A stretch of DNA of 64,000 nucleotides from Bacillus sp. ISL-37 (GTDB lineage Bacteria > Bacillota > Bacilli > Bacillales > Cytobacillaceae). Under the pieces are notes generated by a model. That model did no database searches. It saw only the letters and a program-made list of their open reading frames with translations, and was not told the origin of the DNA. Below are positions 33,559-41,977 of this stretch, piece after piece (position 1 is the first letter of the stretch; every line of letters starts with the position of its first letter). The stretch lies in the NCBI RefSeq assembly GCF_018613315.1, contig NZ_JAGGQL010000006.1:37345-101344 (forward strand), written 5' to 3'. The translations under genes and the position numbers were made by a program.

Positions 33559-34800
33559 TTATCTCTCTGGATATAGTTCAAACTTGCTTGTCAAATCTTC
33601 GACGCGTTTGCTTGCTTCTTCCAGCTTCGCTTCGTCTTCGTGATTTTTCAATGTGAAGGCAATGATTGAAGCGATTTCGTCCATTTCTTCATGCCCAAAG
33701 CCGCGGCTTGTTACCGCAGCTGTACCGATGCGAATGCCGCTTGTTACAAATGGGCTTTCCGGATCGAATGGAATCGTGTTTTTATTGACCGTGATGCCGA
33801 TATCATCAAGCACCTTTTCGGCTATTTTTCCAGTCAGGCCTAGAGAACGAAGGTCAACCAATAGCAAATGGTTGTCTGTTCCGCCAGATACAAGGTCGAT
33901 GCCTTCCTTATTCAAACCTTCTGCAAGACGGTTGGCATTCGAAATGATTTTTTGGGCGTATTCTTTAAAAGAATCCTGGAGCGCTTCGCCGAACGCTACT
34001 GCTTTAGCAGCGATCACGTGCATAAGCGGGCCACCCTGAATTCCAGGGAAGATTGATTTATCGATTTTCTTCGCAAATTCTTCTTTGCAGAGAATCATTC
34101 CGCCGCGCGGGCCGCGAAGAGTTTTATGAGTCGTCGTTGTAACAAAGTCAGCATATGGCACCGGATTCTGGTGGAGGCCAGCTGCGACAAGACCAGCGAT
34201 ATGCGCCATATCGACCATCAGGTAAGCACCCACTTCATCAGCGATTTCACGGAAACGCTTGAAATCGATCGCTCTCGGGTAGGCACTTGCACCAGCAACG
34301 ATCAGCTTCGGCTTGTGCTCGCGAGCTTTTTCTAGAACGACATCATAGTTGATTGTATGTGTATCTTCATCGACACCGTACTCGACGAAATTATACTGGA
34401 TGCCGCTGAAGTTGACCGGACTGCCGTGTGTCAGATGGCCACCGTGTGACAAATTCATTCCCAGCACAGTGTCTCCTTGCTCAAGAATTGTGAAATAAAC
34501 TGCCATATTGGCCTGCGCGCCTGAGTGCGGCTGGACATTGACATGCTCTGCGCCGAAGATTTCCTTCGCGCGGTCGCGGGCAATATTTTCAGCAACATCG
34601 ACATATTCGCATCCGCCATAGTAGCGGCGGCCTGGATAGCCCTCTGCATACTTATTTGTAAGTACAGACCCCTGCGCTTCCATTACGGCTTCACTGACAA
34701 AGTTCTCTGATGCAATCAATTCGATTTTCGTACGCTGACGCTTCAATTCATGCTGCATTGCAGCGTACAGTTGGCTGTCCTGCTGTGACAAGTGCTTCAC
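33559..34800 (-). CDS. glyA: Serine hydroxymethyltransferase
   Basis: A PLP enzyme converting serine and tetrahydrofolate to glycine and methylene-THF. It starts at GTG 34800 with AGAGGGGGAA upstream. 413 residues. The PLP Lys is in [14 protein letters not shown]; other family segments are [10 protein letters not shown] and [10 protein letters not shown]. Monocistronic with a strong terminator; glyA after upp is conserved in Bacillus. Confidence 0.97.
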   Translation of the reverse strand: MKHLSQQDSQLYAAMQHELKRQRTKIELIASENFVSEAVMEAQGSVLTNKYAEGYPGRRYYGGCEYVDVAENIARDRAKEIFGAEHVNVQPHSGAQANMAVYFTILEQGDTVLGMNLSHGGHLTHGSPVNFSGIQYNFVEYGVDEDTHTINYDVVLEKAREHKPKLIVAGASAYPRAIDFKRFREIADEVGAYLMVDMAHIAGLVAAGLHQNPVPYADFVTTTTHKTLRGPRGGMILCKEEFAKKIDKSIFPGIQGGPLMHVIAAKAVAFGEALQDSFKEYAQKIISNANRLAEGLNKEGIDLVSGGTDNHLLLVDLRSLGLTGKIAEKVLDDIGITVNKNTIPFDPESPFVTSGIRIGTAAVTSRGFGHEEMDEIASIIAFTLKNHEDEAKLEEASKRVEDLTSKFELYPER

Positions 34801-34947
34801 TTAAGTTCCCCCTCTTATATGTATTCCCTTGTTCATTTATTAGAAAATTCATTCTTATTTTAGCCGATATTATAATGAAAGGAAAGGCTGAAGGTAAAAG
34901 TAGATCTGAATATCAGTCCTGCGTTTTTCTCCATTTCCTTTCCCCTA

Positions 34948-35529
34948 TCAGCAAGACTCGTTTTCCTTCGTTTGCTCGTAAACTGCCCGGGCGCCGCCGA
35001 TCAGTTTCGGCCTCGTCTTCGCCAGAGTAACATGCGCATGGCCAATGCTCTTTTGCTGAACACGCACTGGTACAGCGACATGTTTCATTTGCATGCCGAT
35101 CAGCGTGTCGCCAATATCAATGCCGGCGTCAGCCTTGATGAATTCTACAACCACCGCGTCATCAAGATTTTTGTACGCGTAAGCTGCCATCGCGCCGCCC
35201 GCCTTCCTCACCGGAATCACGGTCACTTCATCCAGCTGCTTCTTTTCGGCCGTTTCCCGCTCGACAACAATCGCGCGGTTCAAATGTTCGCAGCACTGGA
35301 AAGCCAGCTGGACGCCAGTTTTCCCCTGCAGTTCACGGAGCTGCCTGAATACCATTTCCGCAACCTCGTCTGTACCAGCCGTGCCAATCCGCTGACCGAT
35401 GATTTCACTCGTGCTGCAGCCGACGACCAGCACCTGGCCTTTTTTCAGTTGGACTTGCTCATTAAATTCAGTAAGGATGGAGTTCAATTCTGCTTCCCAT
35501 TGTTCAATAGACAGTTGTAACGCCTCCAT
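34948..35529 (-). CDS. ywlG: TIGR01440/UPF0340 family protein YwlG
   Basis: A 193-residue protein of the YwlG family, in the conserved place between glyA and rpiB. The function is unknown. Family segments are [18 protein letters not shown] near residue 35 and [19 protein letters not shown]. The start is uncertain: the ATG at 35529 has no ribosome binding site, and its own TGGAGG is well placed (8 nt) for a CTG at 35514 (reading [10 protein letters not shown]), a rare start. Confidence 0.78.
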   Translation of the reverse strand: MEALQLSIEQWEAELNSILTEFNEQVQLKKGQVLVVGCSTSEIIGQRIGTAGTDEVAEMVFRQLRELQGKTGVQLAFQCCEHLNRAIVVERETAEKKQLDEVTVIPVRKAGGAMAAYAYKNLDDAVVVEFIKADAGIDIGDTLIGMQMKHVAVPVRVQQKSIGHAHVTLAKTRPKLIGGARAVYEQTKENESC

Positions 35530-35560
35530 TACATTTGTATTTGATTAAAAATAGGTTGGG

Positions 35561-36001
35561 TTATTTATTTTCATACTCCTTAATTTTGCCAACGCGGTTT
35601 TCATGGCGGCCGCCTTCGAATTCCGTAGATAGCCATGCAGCTGCGATTTCACGCGCTAAACCTGGTCCGATAACACGTTCGCCCATTGCGAGGACATTGG
35701 TGTCATTGTGCTGACGCGTCGCCTTTGCGCTGAATACGTCATGCACAAGCGCACAGCGAATTCCTTTTACCTTGTTCGCCGCAATACTCATGCCAATGCC
35801 TGTTCCGCAAATCAAAATCCCTTTATCGAACTCACCGTTCGCCACTTTTTCAGCAACCGGAAGCGCATAGTCTGGATAGTCAACAGATGTACCGCATTCG
35901 CAGCCGAAATCTTCGTACTGGATATTCATTTCGTCCATCAAACTCTTAATTTCTTCGCGGATATTCACTCCGCCGTGGTCTGAAGCAATAGCAACTTTCA
36001 T
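35561..36001 (-). CDS. rpiB: Ribose-5-phosphate isomerase B
   Basis: Interconverts ribose-5-P and ribulose-5-P. 146 residues with IASDHGG at the N-terminus, the active-site Cys/Thr region GILICGTGIGMSIAANK, and ATRQHNDTNVLAMGERV. AGGAGG precedes the ATG. The ortholog of B. subtilis ywlF, next to ywlG. Confidence 0.94.
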   Translation of the reverse strand: MKVAIASDHGGVNIREEIKSLMDEMNIQYEDFGCECGTSVDYPDYALPVAEKVANGEFDKGILICGTGIGMSIAANKVKGIRCALVHDVFSAKATRQHNDTNVLAMGERVIGPGLAREIAAAWLSTEFEGGRHENRVGKIKEYENK

Positions 36002-36170
36002 TGTAAAATCCTCCTATGTAATCCCGGCTTGCGGGGCGTTCAAATCTATCGTTATTTTCTCATATTCGATGAGATTTATAAAGAAAACGGGTCAGTTTGC
36101 ATGGAAGAGATGAAATCGCTTTAATAAAAAGTGACAAGACAACCCGAAAATGCCTCAAATCGAAAAGGAT

Positions 36171-36300
36171 ATCGAACACACTTTGATTTATTTCAGAATT
36201 TTTGAATTTATAGACCATTTTTTCAATTTTATCGACCACATCTCGAATTATATCAGCGGATTTTCAATTTTATCGACCACATTCCCCAATATATCGACCA
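36171..36300. repeat. Phased short-repeat array, core TTTATCGACCA (TGGTCGATAAA), about 20.5-bp period
   Basis: Cores (ATCGACCA or variants such as ATCAGCGG, ATAGACCA) start at 36171, 36190, 36210, 36231, 36252, 36272 and 36293; spacings are 19, 20, 21, 21, 20 and 21 bp. In the direction of the chemoreceptor gene the units read TGGTCGATAAAATT alternating with a TCCGCTGATATAATT variant, the same two unit types as in the array at 42344-42495. It begins about 24 bp beyond the chemoreceptor terminator. Confidence 0.85.
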
Positions 36301-36315
36301 AGTAACATTTTATAC

Positions 36316-36345
36316 AAAATAAAACCACAGCATCTCAGCTGTGGT
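36316..36345 (-). terminator. Intrinsic terminator of the chemoreceptor gene
   Basis: An 8-bp perfect stem ACCACAGC/GCTGTGGT (36324-36345) is followed on the minus strand by TTTATTTTG. It starts 8 nt after the stop. Confidence 0.85.
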
Positions 36346-36352
36346 CCAAATT

Positions 36353-37648
36353 CTATAACGAAAACTTCGTGATCGTACCTTTTAATTTTTCCGCCTGATT
36401 CTTGAGTTCTACCGCTAACTCCTCGACATTCCCAATGACTTCTGCCTGCTGTTCAGCTGCTGATGCTACGCTGATCGCTCCGGCGGATGTTTCTTCTGCG
36501 ATTGCCGCCATTTCTTGCGATTGGGTTGATGTGTGCTGAATCGTTTCCATTTGCGTTTCAACTAAGGCGGCGATGGTATGAATGACGTCTGCCATCTCAT
36601 GAATCGTTGAGGTCATCGCGTCGATAACCTGGTTCGTTTTCTCGCCTTTTTTCGCTTCTCCGTTCGCCGTTTCTACCTGTCTGCTGATCTGGCCGACCAC
36701 ATTCTGGACTTCAGACTGGATGTTCTGGATCAGTTCTGAAATGCCCTGGACCGCGTCCGCACTCTGGTCAGCAAGCTTCCTGACTTCTTCGGCAACGACA
36801 GCGAAACCTTTTCCGTGTTCACCAGCCCTTGCTGCTTCAATCGAAGCGTTTAAGGCGAGCAAATTCGTCTGTGCTGCGATATCGCCAACAAGCTGGATGA
36901 TTTGCTCTACTTTTGTTGCGTTTTCTTCCAATCTTTTTACCGTCCCAAGTGATTCACGGTTATCATTTGCAAGTGTCTCGATGCCGGAAATCAGCGAGTG
37001 GATTGCACTCTTCGATTCTTGCAAGTCTTTAACCATCTCTACTGAAATAGATTCAGATGTTCTTGCCTTTTCCTGAACATTCTCGGCGATTCGAATAACT
37101 TCATTGACAGACTCTGCTGTTGTCTGTGTAGATAATGCCGAAGAATCCGCTCCAGCGGCAATTTCCTTGATTGTTGTCGAGATGATCGACGCCTGCTCTG
37201 ATGCTGCGGCAGATTGCCCGGAAATCTGGATGACCTTTTCATTTGTCTCTTTGAAGTTACTATCAATTTGGCTGACCATTTCACGCAGGTTTGAGAGCAT
37301 ATTATTGAAGGCCAGTCCCAAAGAGCGAATCTCGTCATCTGATTTTGAAACTTCCGCATCCTCGCCAATTTCGCCATGCGCTGCTTTTATTGCAGACTGC
37401 TCGAGCTTTTGCAATGGCTTTGTAATCAGACCGGCGGCCATATACGCAAGCAGGCCTGACCAGAAAATCCCCATAGCTAGAACTGCTGCCGTATAAACGA
37501 CCGAATTGATCTCTAAGAAATTTTGAACAAAAGGATACAGGAAATAAATAAAAAATGCGCTTGTTGAATAAGTGATGATCGCCAACACAGTCGTCAGCAT
37601 GACCATTTTCTTTCTTAATCCCATTTTATAGCTGCGTTTAGACCCCAC
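36353..37648 (-). CDS. Methyl-accepting chemotaxis protein without a large sensor domain
   Basis: A 431-residue chemoreceptor starting at GTG 37648 (AGGGGG 7 nt upstream). Two membrane helices (about 14-37 and 50-75) are separated by only about 12 residues, so there is no periplasmic-type ligand domain. A HAMP domain (about 75-128) and a signalling coiled coil follow, with the hairpin tip region containing [20 protein letters not shown]. It probably senses membrane state, or a cytoplasmic or partner-delivered signal. It lies between rpiB and ywlE, where B. subtilis has no receptor. Confidence 0.9.
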   Translation of the reverse strand: MGSKRSYKMGLRKKMVMLTTVLAIITYSTSAFFIYFLYPFVQNFLEINSVVYTAAVLAMGIFWSGLLAYMAAGLITKPLQKLEQSAIKAAHGEIGEDAEVSKSDDEIRSLGLAFNNMLSNLREMVSQIDSNFKETNEKVIQISGQSAAASEQASIISTTIKEIAAGADSSALSTQTTAESVNEVIRIAENVQEKARTSESISVEMVKDLQESKSAIHSLISGIETLANDNRESLGTVKRLEENATKVEQIIQLVGDIAAQTNLLALNASIEAARAGEHGKGFAVVAEEVRKLADQSADAVQGISELIQNIQSEVQNVVGQISRQVETANGEAKKGEKTNQVIDAMTSTIHEMADVIHTIAALVETQMETIQHTSTQSQEMAAIAEETSAGAISVASAAEQQAEVIGNVEELAVELKNQAEKLKGTITKFSL

Positions 37649-37690
37649 TGATAATCCCCCTGAAAATTAATAAAAACTTCCTCAAGAGTA

Positions 37691-38128
37691 TTATCGGATT
37701 TTATCTAAGATTCTTTCGATACTTTTTTGAATTTCTTTAAAAGCTTCTCGATAAATTTGTTCATTACCGCCAAATGGATCTGCCACATCCAGGTTTCCCT
37801 TTTCATCAGCAAATTCTTTCAATGTAAAAGTTTTATCCGCAGCGTCCGGGTACTGGCTCAAGATCAAGCCTTTATGACTCTGTGTCATCGTCAAAACTAA
37901 AGTTGCCCAGTCGATGTTTTCTTTTGTTAGTGTCGAGGAGCGATGATCATGGCTGATATTGTTTTCCTCGAGCACGGTCTTCGCGTTGACAGAAGCCTTC
38001 GCACCATTCGGGGCATATACTCCTGCCGATTTCACCTCGACTCCAGGCAACATTTTGCTTTTCATAATTGCTTCGGCCATTGGGCTTCGGCATGTGTTTC
38101 CGGTACAGACAAATAAGATGCGCGCCAT
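37691..38128 (-). CDS. ywlE: Protein-arginine-phosphatase YwlE (LMW-PTP fold)
   Basis: Removes phosphate from arginine residues placed by McsB, countering the ClpCP degradation tag and stress signalling. 145 residues; the P-loop is CTGNTCRS with nucleophile Cys8 and Arg14. Thr12 is the residue that gives phospho-Arg specificity in YwlE. The general-acid Asp is in VADPFGG. Same neighbourhood as B. subtilis ywlE. Confidence 0.93.
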   Translation of the reverse strand: MARILFVCTGNTCRSPMAEAIMKSKMLPGVEVKSAGVYAPNGAKASVNAKTVLEENNISHDHRSSTLTKENIDWATLVLTMTQSHKGLILSQYPDAADKTFTLKEFADEKGNLDVADPFGGNEQIYREAFKEIQKSIERILDKIR

Positions 38129-38195
38129 GCTTGTCCCTCCTGTGAATAACTTTTCTCCATTATATGATAATCGGCCAGCATTTTCATTTTGCTAG

Positions 38196-38220
38196 AGAAA
38201 AAACACCTGCCTGGCAGGTA
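38196..38220 (-). terminator. Second tandem terminator downstream of mntP
   Basis: ACCTG...CAGGT stem (38205-38219) followed on the minus strand by GTTTTTTCTC. It repeats the stem sequence of the hairpin about 40 bp upstream of it in the transcript. Confidence 0.7.
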
Positions 38221-38232
38221 CATGAAAGTTTT

Positions 38233-38262
38233 ATGTAAAAAAAACACCTGACGAGCAGGTGC
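38233..38262 (-). terminator. First tandem terminator of mntP
   Basis: CACCTG/CAGGTG stem (38245-38261) with a 5-nt loop, followed on the minus strand by nine T. It lies 12 nt beyond the mntP stop. Confidence 0.8.
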
Positions 38263-38273
38263 TTAAAAAAGTT

Positions 38274-38828
38274 TTATAAAGGAAGAAGCAATTTCAGCCC
38301 GAAAGCGAGCAAGATACTGCCACCCAATGCCTCACTGTATGTACCAAGCCAACCCTGCACTCTTTTTCCAACCAGGAGGCCCGCCCACGTAAGGACCATT
38401 GCCGCTACACCAAAACAGATCAGTACAAGCAGCGTCCTTGCGCCGTAAATGCCAAGTGTCAGTCCTACTGAAAAACTGTCAAGGCTGACGCTGAGGGCAA
38501 AAATAAATAAACCCTTGCCAACCGGGGTAATCACGCTTGTCTCATCTTCCTTGAAGCTTGCCCAGATCATCTGGACACCCAGCACGATCAAGAGCAGGCC
38601 GCCAATATATCCCGCTATTGCCCCGAACTGCTCGGACAAAAATCTCCCAGCCACCATTCCAAGCAGCGGCATCCACACATGGAACAAACCAATCGTGACG
38701 CCAATTTTAAATATATGCCTTTTCGTCAGTCTGAACATGCCCATTCCGAGACCAACGGAAAAGGCATCCATTCCCAACGCAAATGCCATCAACATAAGTG
38801 TGAATAATTCGCCGGCTATTGCTGTCAT
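38274..38828 (-). CDS. mntP: Manganese efflux pump MntP
   Basis: A 184-residue, six-helix exporter with two internally repeated halves: [15 protein letters not shown] near residue 15 and [17 protein letters not shown] near residue 110, which hold the conserved Asp residues for Mn2+. The ortholog of B. subtilis ywlD. A GAGGGGG ribosome binding site precedes the ATG. No yybP-ykoY riboswitch is evident upstream; a single perfect DnaA box (38922-38930) is. Confidence 0.93.
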   Translation of the reverse strand: MTAIAGELFTLMLMAFALGMDAFSVGLGMGMFRLTKRHIFKIGVTIGLFHVWMPLLGMVAGRFLSEQFGAIAGYIGGLLLIVLGVQMIWASFKEDETSVITPVGKGLFIFALSVSLDSFSVGLTLGIYGARTLLVLICFGVAAMVLTWAGLLVGKRVQGWLGTYSEALGGSILLAFGLKLLLPL

Positions 38829-38960
38829 GTCTTCGCCCCCTCGGACTTGCTATTTCAGCATATGCACGTCCAAAAGGATTTAGAAGTATGGAATTTTCAG
38901 CTTTCGAAATGATTAGCAGTTTTATCCACAAGGATATTTTCAGGGAGTGTCATTTGCTTC

Positions 38961-39054
38961 AACCGGTATTAATTTCAGTTCAACTGGTATTAAGATGGTG
39001 CCAACCGGTTTTAAATCGTGACCAAGTGGTTTTATTTCGTTCCCATCTGGTATT
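38961..39054. repeat. Phased short-repeat array, core AACCGGTATTAA, exact 21-bp period
   Basis: Cores (CCGGTATT, CTGGTATT, CCGGTTTT, GTGGTTTT, CTGGTATT) start at 38963, 38984, 39005, 39026 and 39047, each exactly 21 bp apart. It lies about 34 bp beyond the ywlC terminator. One unit of the 4171 array (AACCGGTAATAC) looks like this family. Confidence 0.88.
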
Positions 39055-39079
39055 TTCCGCAATCTAATAATGTTCTTTA

Positions 39080-39110
39080 ATATTAAAAGCGCTTCAACAA
39101 CCGAAGCGCT
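39080..39110 (-). terminator. Intrinsic terminator of ywlC
   Basis: An 8-bp perfect stem AGCGCTTC/GAAGCGCT (39088-39110) with a 7-nt loop is followed on the minus strand by TTTTAATATT. Confidence 0.75.
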
Positions 39111-39123
39111 TCTCTGTAAAATA

Positions 39124-40167
39124 TTATTTTTCAATAATCGGAAGTCCTGAAGCTTTTGACAGCCGGTTCATGATTGCCTGGCCTACGCCTATTTCGGGAA
39201 AAATTTCGCCGAAAATGATATCGAGATCTTCCTGATTGAAGGCCCGGAGTGTATCATAGAGCGCTTCGGCGACTGTTTCGAGTCTTGCTCTTTCGCCACA
39301 GGGTAACACAACATCAGCGTCATAAAAACCCTGATTTTCCTTCGTCGTCATCACGCCGACTTTCAGGCCTTCCACCCGCTTTTCATTTACCAGCTGCTGG
39401 ATTTGTTCTCTAGTTCCATCCACAAGATAGAAAGGTGCATTCGGTGCATAGTGGCGGTATTTCATTCCCGGGGATTTTGGCGCCTGGTTTGAATCTTTCA
39501 AAGCCGGGTCTACCGCTACTTCACCTACTACTTTCTCCAGTTGTTCCTTTGTTACTCCGCCTGGTCTTAAAATCGCAGGAATTTCACCGGTGCAATCGAC
39601 AACTGTGGATTCAAGGCCTACTCCGGTCGCTCCGCCATCGACAATTCCGGAAATCCGTCCCGTCAAATCATCGGCAACGTGATTCGCAGTCGTCGGGCTC
39701 GGCTTGCCTGACAGGTTTGCGCTCGGGGCTGCCAGTGGCAAACCGGATGCTTCGATAATCGCCAGTGCGATCGGATGGTCGGGCATCCTGACGGCAACTG
39801 TGGACAACCCAGCAGTTGCTTTTTCAGAAAGCTCACCCTCTTTTTTTTCCAGGATAATCGTCAACGGACCCGGCCAAAAGGCATCCATTAAAACCGCTGC
39901 CTGATCAGGGATTTCTTTTACAAAAGAATGAATCTGCTCACGATTTGCAATATGCACAATCAACGGGTTATCCCCAGGTCTTCCTTTTGCTTCGAATATT
40001 TTCAAGACGGCTTCATCGCTTTCTGCGTTGCCGCCGAGGCCATAAACCGTTTCTGTCGGAAAAGCTACTACTTCATTTTGCTTCAGTTTTTGTGCAGCTT
40101 CGATGATTTGTGGATATGTTTTTAAATTATCCACATTCTTATCCACTGTCCACATTTGTGTTTGCAT
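39124..40167 (-). CDS. ywlC: Threonylcarbamoyl-AMP synthase (Sua5/YwlC type)
   Basis: Makes threonylcarbamoyl-adenylate from threonine, bicarbonate and ATP for the t6A37 modification of ANN-decoding tRNAs. The ATG at 40167 has AAGGTGG 6 nt upstream. 347 residues: YrdC domain (about 20-210; KQNEVVAFPTETVYGLGG, KGRPGDNPLIVH, APSANLSGKPSPT) then the Sua5 C-terminal domain (about 240-347). The N-terminal VDKNVDNL is encoded by two DnaA boxes, part of the cluster at 40127-40346. Confidence 0.94.
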   Translation of the reverse strand: MQTQMWTVDKNVDNLKTYPQIIEAAQKLKQNEVVAFPTETVYGLGGNAESDEAVLKIFEAKGRPGDNPLIVHIANREQIHSFVKEIPDQAAVLMDAFWPGPLTIILEKKEGELSEKATAGLSTVAVRMPDHPIALAIIEASGLPLAAPSANLSGKPSPTTANHVADDLTGRISGIVDGGATGVGLESTVVDCTGEIPAILRPGGVTKEQLEKVVGEVAVDPALKDSNQAPKSPGMKYRHYAPNAPFYLVDGTREQIQQLVNEKRVEGLKVGVMTTKENQGFYDADVVLPCGERARLETVAEALYDTLRAFNQEDLDIIFGEIFPEIGVGQAIMNRLSKASGLPIIEK

Positions 40168-40346
40168 GTACATCCACCTTTTACTTCTCGCTAAACTAGT
40201 ATATTTCTATGAAATTATAAAAGAAGAATCAGGCAAACACAAGTTTTTATCCACAAATTGTGTATAACTTTAACGAAACCGTGGATAACTTTGTGGATTA
40301 ATCCACAATTCACAGAATTATTTTCATAATTACGGAGTTATCCACA
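40127..40346. promoter_or_regulatory. DnaA-box cluster around the ywlC start
   Basis: Eight 9-mers match TTATCCACA with at most one change. Perfect: 40127-40135, 40247-40255, 40338-40346. One change: 40139-40147 (TTATCCACT), 40259-40267 (reverse of TTATACACA), 40280-40288 (reverse of TTATCCACG), and the pair 40292-40300/40299-40307, which forms the palindrome TGTGGATTAATCCACA. Both orientations occur. The outer boxes lie in the ends of the ywlC and ywlB coding regions. In B. subtilis DnaA-box clusters away from oriC titrate DnaA, and I recall ywlC being one of those sites. Confidence 0.85.
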
Positions 40347-40753
40347 GTTAGAACTTGTTTTAAATGGCTTTTTTCAAGGAGAGTCTCTGGAAGATCTGAT
40401 TGGTTTACCATTTCAAAACCAAGGCTGCTGAAAAAGGAAACGGCACTCATCTTGTTAGTAACCAGATATAGCTCATCAAGCTCCTGATTTTTCGCTGTCA
40501 GGAAAGCCCGTTTAAAAAGAAGCATCAAATCGGGCTGGCCGATTTGGGGAGAAACGACAAATGAGCGGAGCAGTCCTGCTTTATCAACTGGCTCTACCCC
40601 AAGGCATGCCCTAAGCTCGCCGTCCTGGTTTTCCATCAGTGAAAAGTTTTTGATAGAATCATTTAATCCTTCCGTGCTTACTCCTGCCTCTGTTAAAAAA
40701 GCCTCCAGCTTTGGTAGATCCGTTTGATTTGCACTTCTGATTTTCCATGTCAT
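40310..40753 (-). CDS. ywlB: GNAT-family acetyltransferase-like protein YwlB
   Basis: 147 residues from the ATG at 40753 (GAGGTG 6 nt upstream; a GTG three codons earlier overlaps that site). Residues 1-125 fit a small GNAT fold: MTWKIRSANQTDLPKLEAFL at the N-terminus, then the LLRSFVV strand, and LVTNKMSAVSFFSSLGFEMV as the final GNAT motif. The substrate is unknown. The conserved position next to ywlC supports the name ywlB. A perfect DnaA box lies within its last codons. Confidence 0.78.
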   Translation of the reverse strand: MTWKIRSANQTDLPKLEAFLTEAGVSTEGLNDSIKNFSLMENQDGELRACLGVEPVDKAGLLRSFVVSPQIGQPDLMLLFKRAFLTAKNQELDELYLVTNKMSAVSFFSSLGFEMVNQSDLPETLLEKSHLKQVLTVDNSVIMKIIL

Positions 40754-40825
40754 ATCTTTCACCTCAAAAATAAGATTCTAGTAAATAGATATGAGAGACA
40801 TGAAAAAGTAGAACCATAAGAGGAT

Positions 40826-40870
40826 AAAAAGAAAACACGGCAGCCTCACTAAGTGAATGCTGCCGTGCTT
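40826..40870. terminator. Terminator of the KGG-repeat gene, possibly bidirectional
   Basis: A CACGGCAG/CTGCCGTG stem (40836-40867) with a 16-nt loop. T-rich tracts flank both sides; on the minus strand TTTTCTTTTT follows. Confidence 0.85.
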
Positions 40871-40891
40871 TTTCTGGCTTTCTACGCCATA

Positions 40892-41284
40892 TTAGTTATT
40901 ATTGTTATTGTTGTTGCGGGCATTGCCGCCTTTTTCACCGATTTCTTCATAGAAGCTCCGGTCATGATTTTCAGAAGTCGCTTCTCCGCCTTTGCGGCCG
41001 ATCTCCTGATAGAAGTTCTTGTCGTGGCTTTCAGAGGTTGATTCGCCACCTTTTTTTCCGATTTCCTGGTAGAATTCGCTGTCATGGCTCTCAGCAGTAG
41101 CCTCTCCGCCTTTGCGGCCAATTTCCTGATAGAAATCTTGATCGTGATTGTTGGAAGTTGCTTCGCCGCCTTTACGGCCGATTTCCTGATAGAAATCGCT
41201 GCCATGGTTTTGACTTGTAGCTTCGCCGCCCATGCGTCCTCGTTCTTCACGTGACATCTTATCATTGTTATTGTTTTTAGCCAT
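40892..41284 (-). CDS. KGG-repeat hydrophilic stress protein (GsiB-like)
   Basis: 130 residues made of an N-terminal Asn-rich stretch, five KGG-type units (GGEAT...FYQEIGRKGG, 20 residues each) and a poly-Asn tail. This is the stress-induced acidophilic repeat family, whose B. subtilis member GsiB is one of the strongest SigmaB-controlled, glucose-starvation and desiccation proteins. The protein is Gly/Glu/Asn-rich, lacks hydrophobic core residues, and is probably disordered and hydration-protective. AAGGAGG precedes the ATG, and a SigmaB-type promoter lies about 43 nt upstream of the start codon. Confidence 0.88.
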   Translation of the reverse strand: MAKNNNNDKMSREERGRMGGEATSQNHGSDFYQEIGRKGGEATSNNHDQDFYQEIGRKGGEATAESHDSEFYQEIGKKGGESTSESHDKNFYQEIGRKGGEATSENHDRSFYEEIGEKGGNARNNNNNNN

Positions 41285-41333
41285 TATTACTCATCCTCCT
41301 TGAAATCTAAGTTTTGATGTTACACTACCTTGA

Positions 41334-41359
41334 ATATCCGGAATCTCCCAACCTGAAAC
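41334..41359 (-). promoter_or_regulatory. Putative SigmaB promoter of the KGG-repeat gene
   Basis: On the minus strand GTTTCA (41359-41354), 14 bp, GGATAT (41339-41334). This is close to the SigmaB consensus GTTTAA N12-15 GGGTAT. The predicted start is near 41327. Confidence 0.72.
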
Positions 41360-41453
41360 TAGTATCTAGGGAATGTAATATGCTTGTTCGAATACTGTAA
41401 TATTTTTGGAAATTCTGACGGGTATTTTACCTCAATTACCAAGTATTTCTTCA

Positions 41454-41479
41454 GAAGCTAGCTAATGTTTCCTAGCTTC
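41454..41479. other. Inverted repeat upstream of yjbI
   Basis: GAAGCTAG/CTAGCTTC, an 8-bp perfect stem with a 10-nt loop, no T-run. It lies upstream of the Crp/Fnr-like site; the role is unknown. Confidence 0.45.
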
Positions 41480-41502
41480 TCATAGTGAAAAATTCATAAG
41501 TG

Positions 41503-41545
41503 AGTGATTTAAGTCACTATCCTGCCTGTTTTATGTGGTTATAAT
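41503..41545 (+). promoter_or_regulatory. Crp/Fnr-type operator and -10 element before yjbI
   Basis: AGTGA-TTTAAG-TCACT (41503-41518) is a perfect inverted repeat of Crp/Fnr-family form. A TATAAT -10 lies at 41540-41545 with no good -35. If transcription starts near 41552 the operator centre is at -41.5, the classical class II activator position. Confidence 0.65.
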
Positions 41546-41589
41546 AAAATTAATTCAATTGAAAACCTTTCTCAAAAAGGGGGAACGGC

Positions 41590-41967
41590 ATGGAAATAAA
41601 AACTATATACGAAAAGATCGGCGGAGACGAATCAATCCGCAGGATAGTCGATACTTTCTATCCTAAGGTGTATGAGAACGAGGAGCTCAGCCCGTTGTTC
41701 GAAGGCGATATAGATGAAATCAAGCGGAAGCAGTGGATGTTCCTCACGCAGCTGACCGGCGGAGGCGCGCTTTACAGCGACGAATTTGGACCGCCTAATA
41801 TGAGAGTGAGACATATGCCATTCGAAATCACGCCGATGCGTGCCCAGGCGTGGCTGAAGCTGATGCACGAAACACTTACGGAAACGTGTTTAATCGAAAC
41901 TGATGGTGGAAAGGCACTGTTCGAGCGTTTGAGCCAGATTGCACCAATCATGATTAACAGACAATAA
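41590..41967 (+). CDS. yjbI: Truncated haemoglobin, group II (YjbI-type)
   Basis: A 125-residue 2-on-2 globin that binds haem and O2 or handles NO/peroxide. Group II signs: Tyr at B10 in DTFYPKVY, proximal His at F8 in MRVRHMPF, Trp at G8 in AQAWLKLM, and the early LYEKIGG-like start (IYEKIGGD). AAAGGGGG lies 6 nt before the ATG. It is followed 10 bp later by a cupin gene. In B. subtilis yjbI sits with yjbH (a thioredoxin-like ClpXP adaptor), not here, so this is a different locus arrangement. Confidence 0.9.
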   Translation: MEIKTIYEKIGGDESIRRIVDTFYPKVYENEELSPLFEGDIDEIKRKQWMFLTQLTGGGALYSDEFGPPNMRVRHMPFEITPMRAQAWLKLMHETLTETCLIETDGGKALFERLSQIAPIMINRQ

Positions 41968-41977
41968 GGAGGAATTT

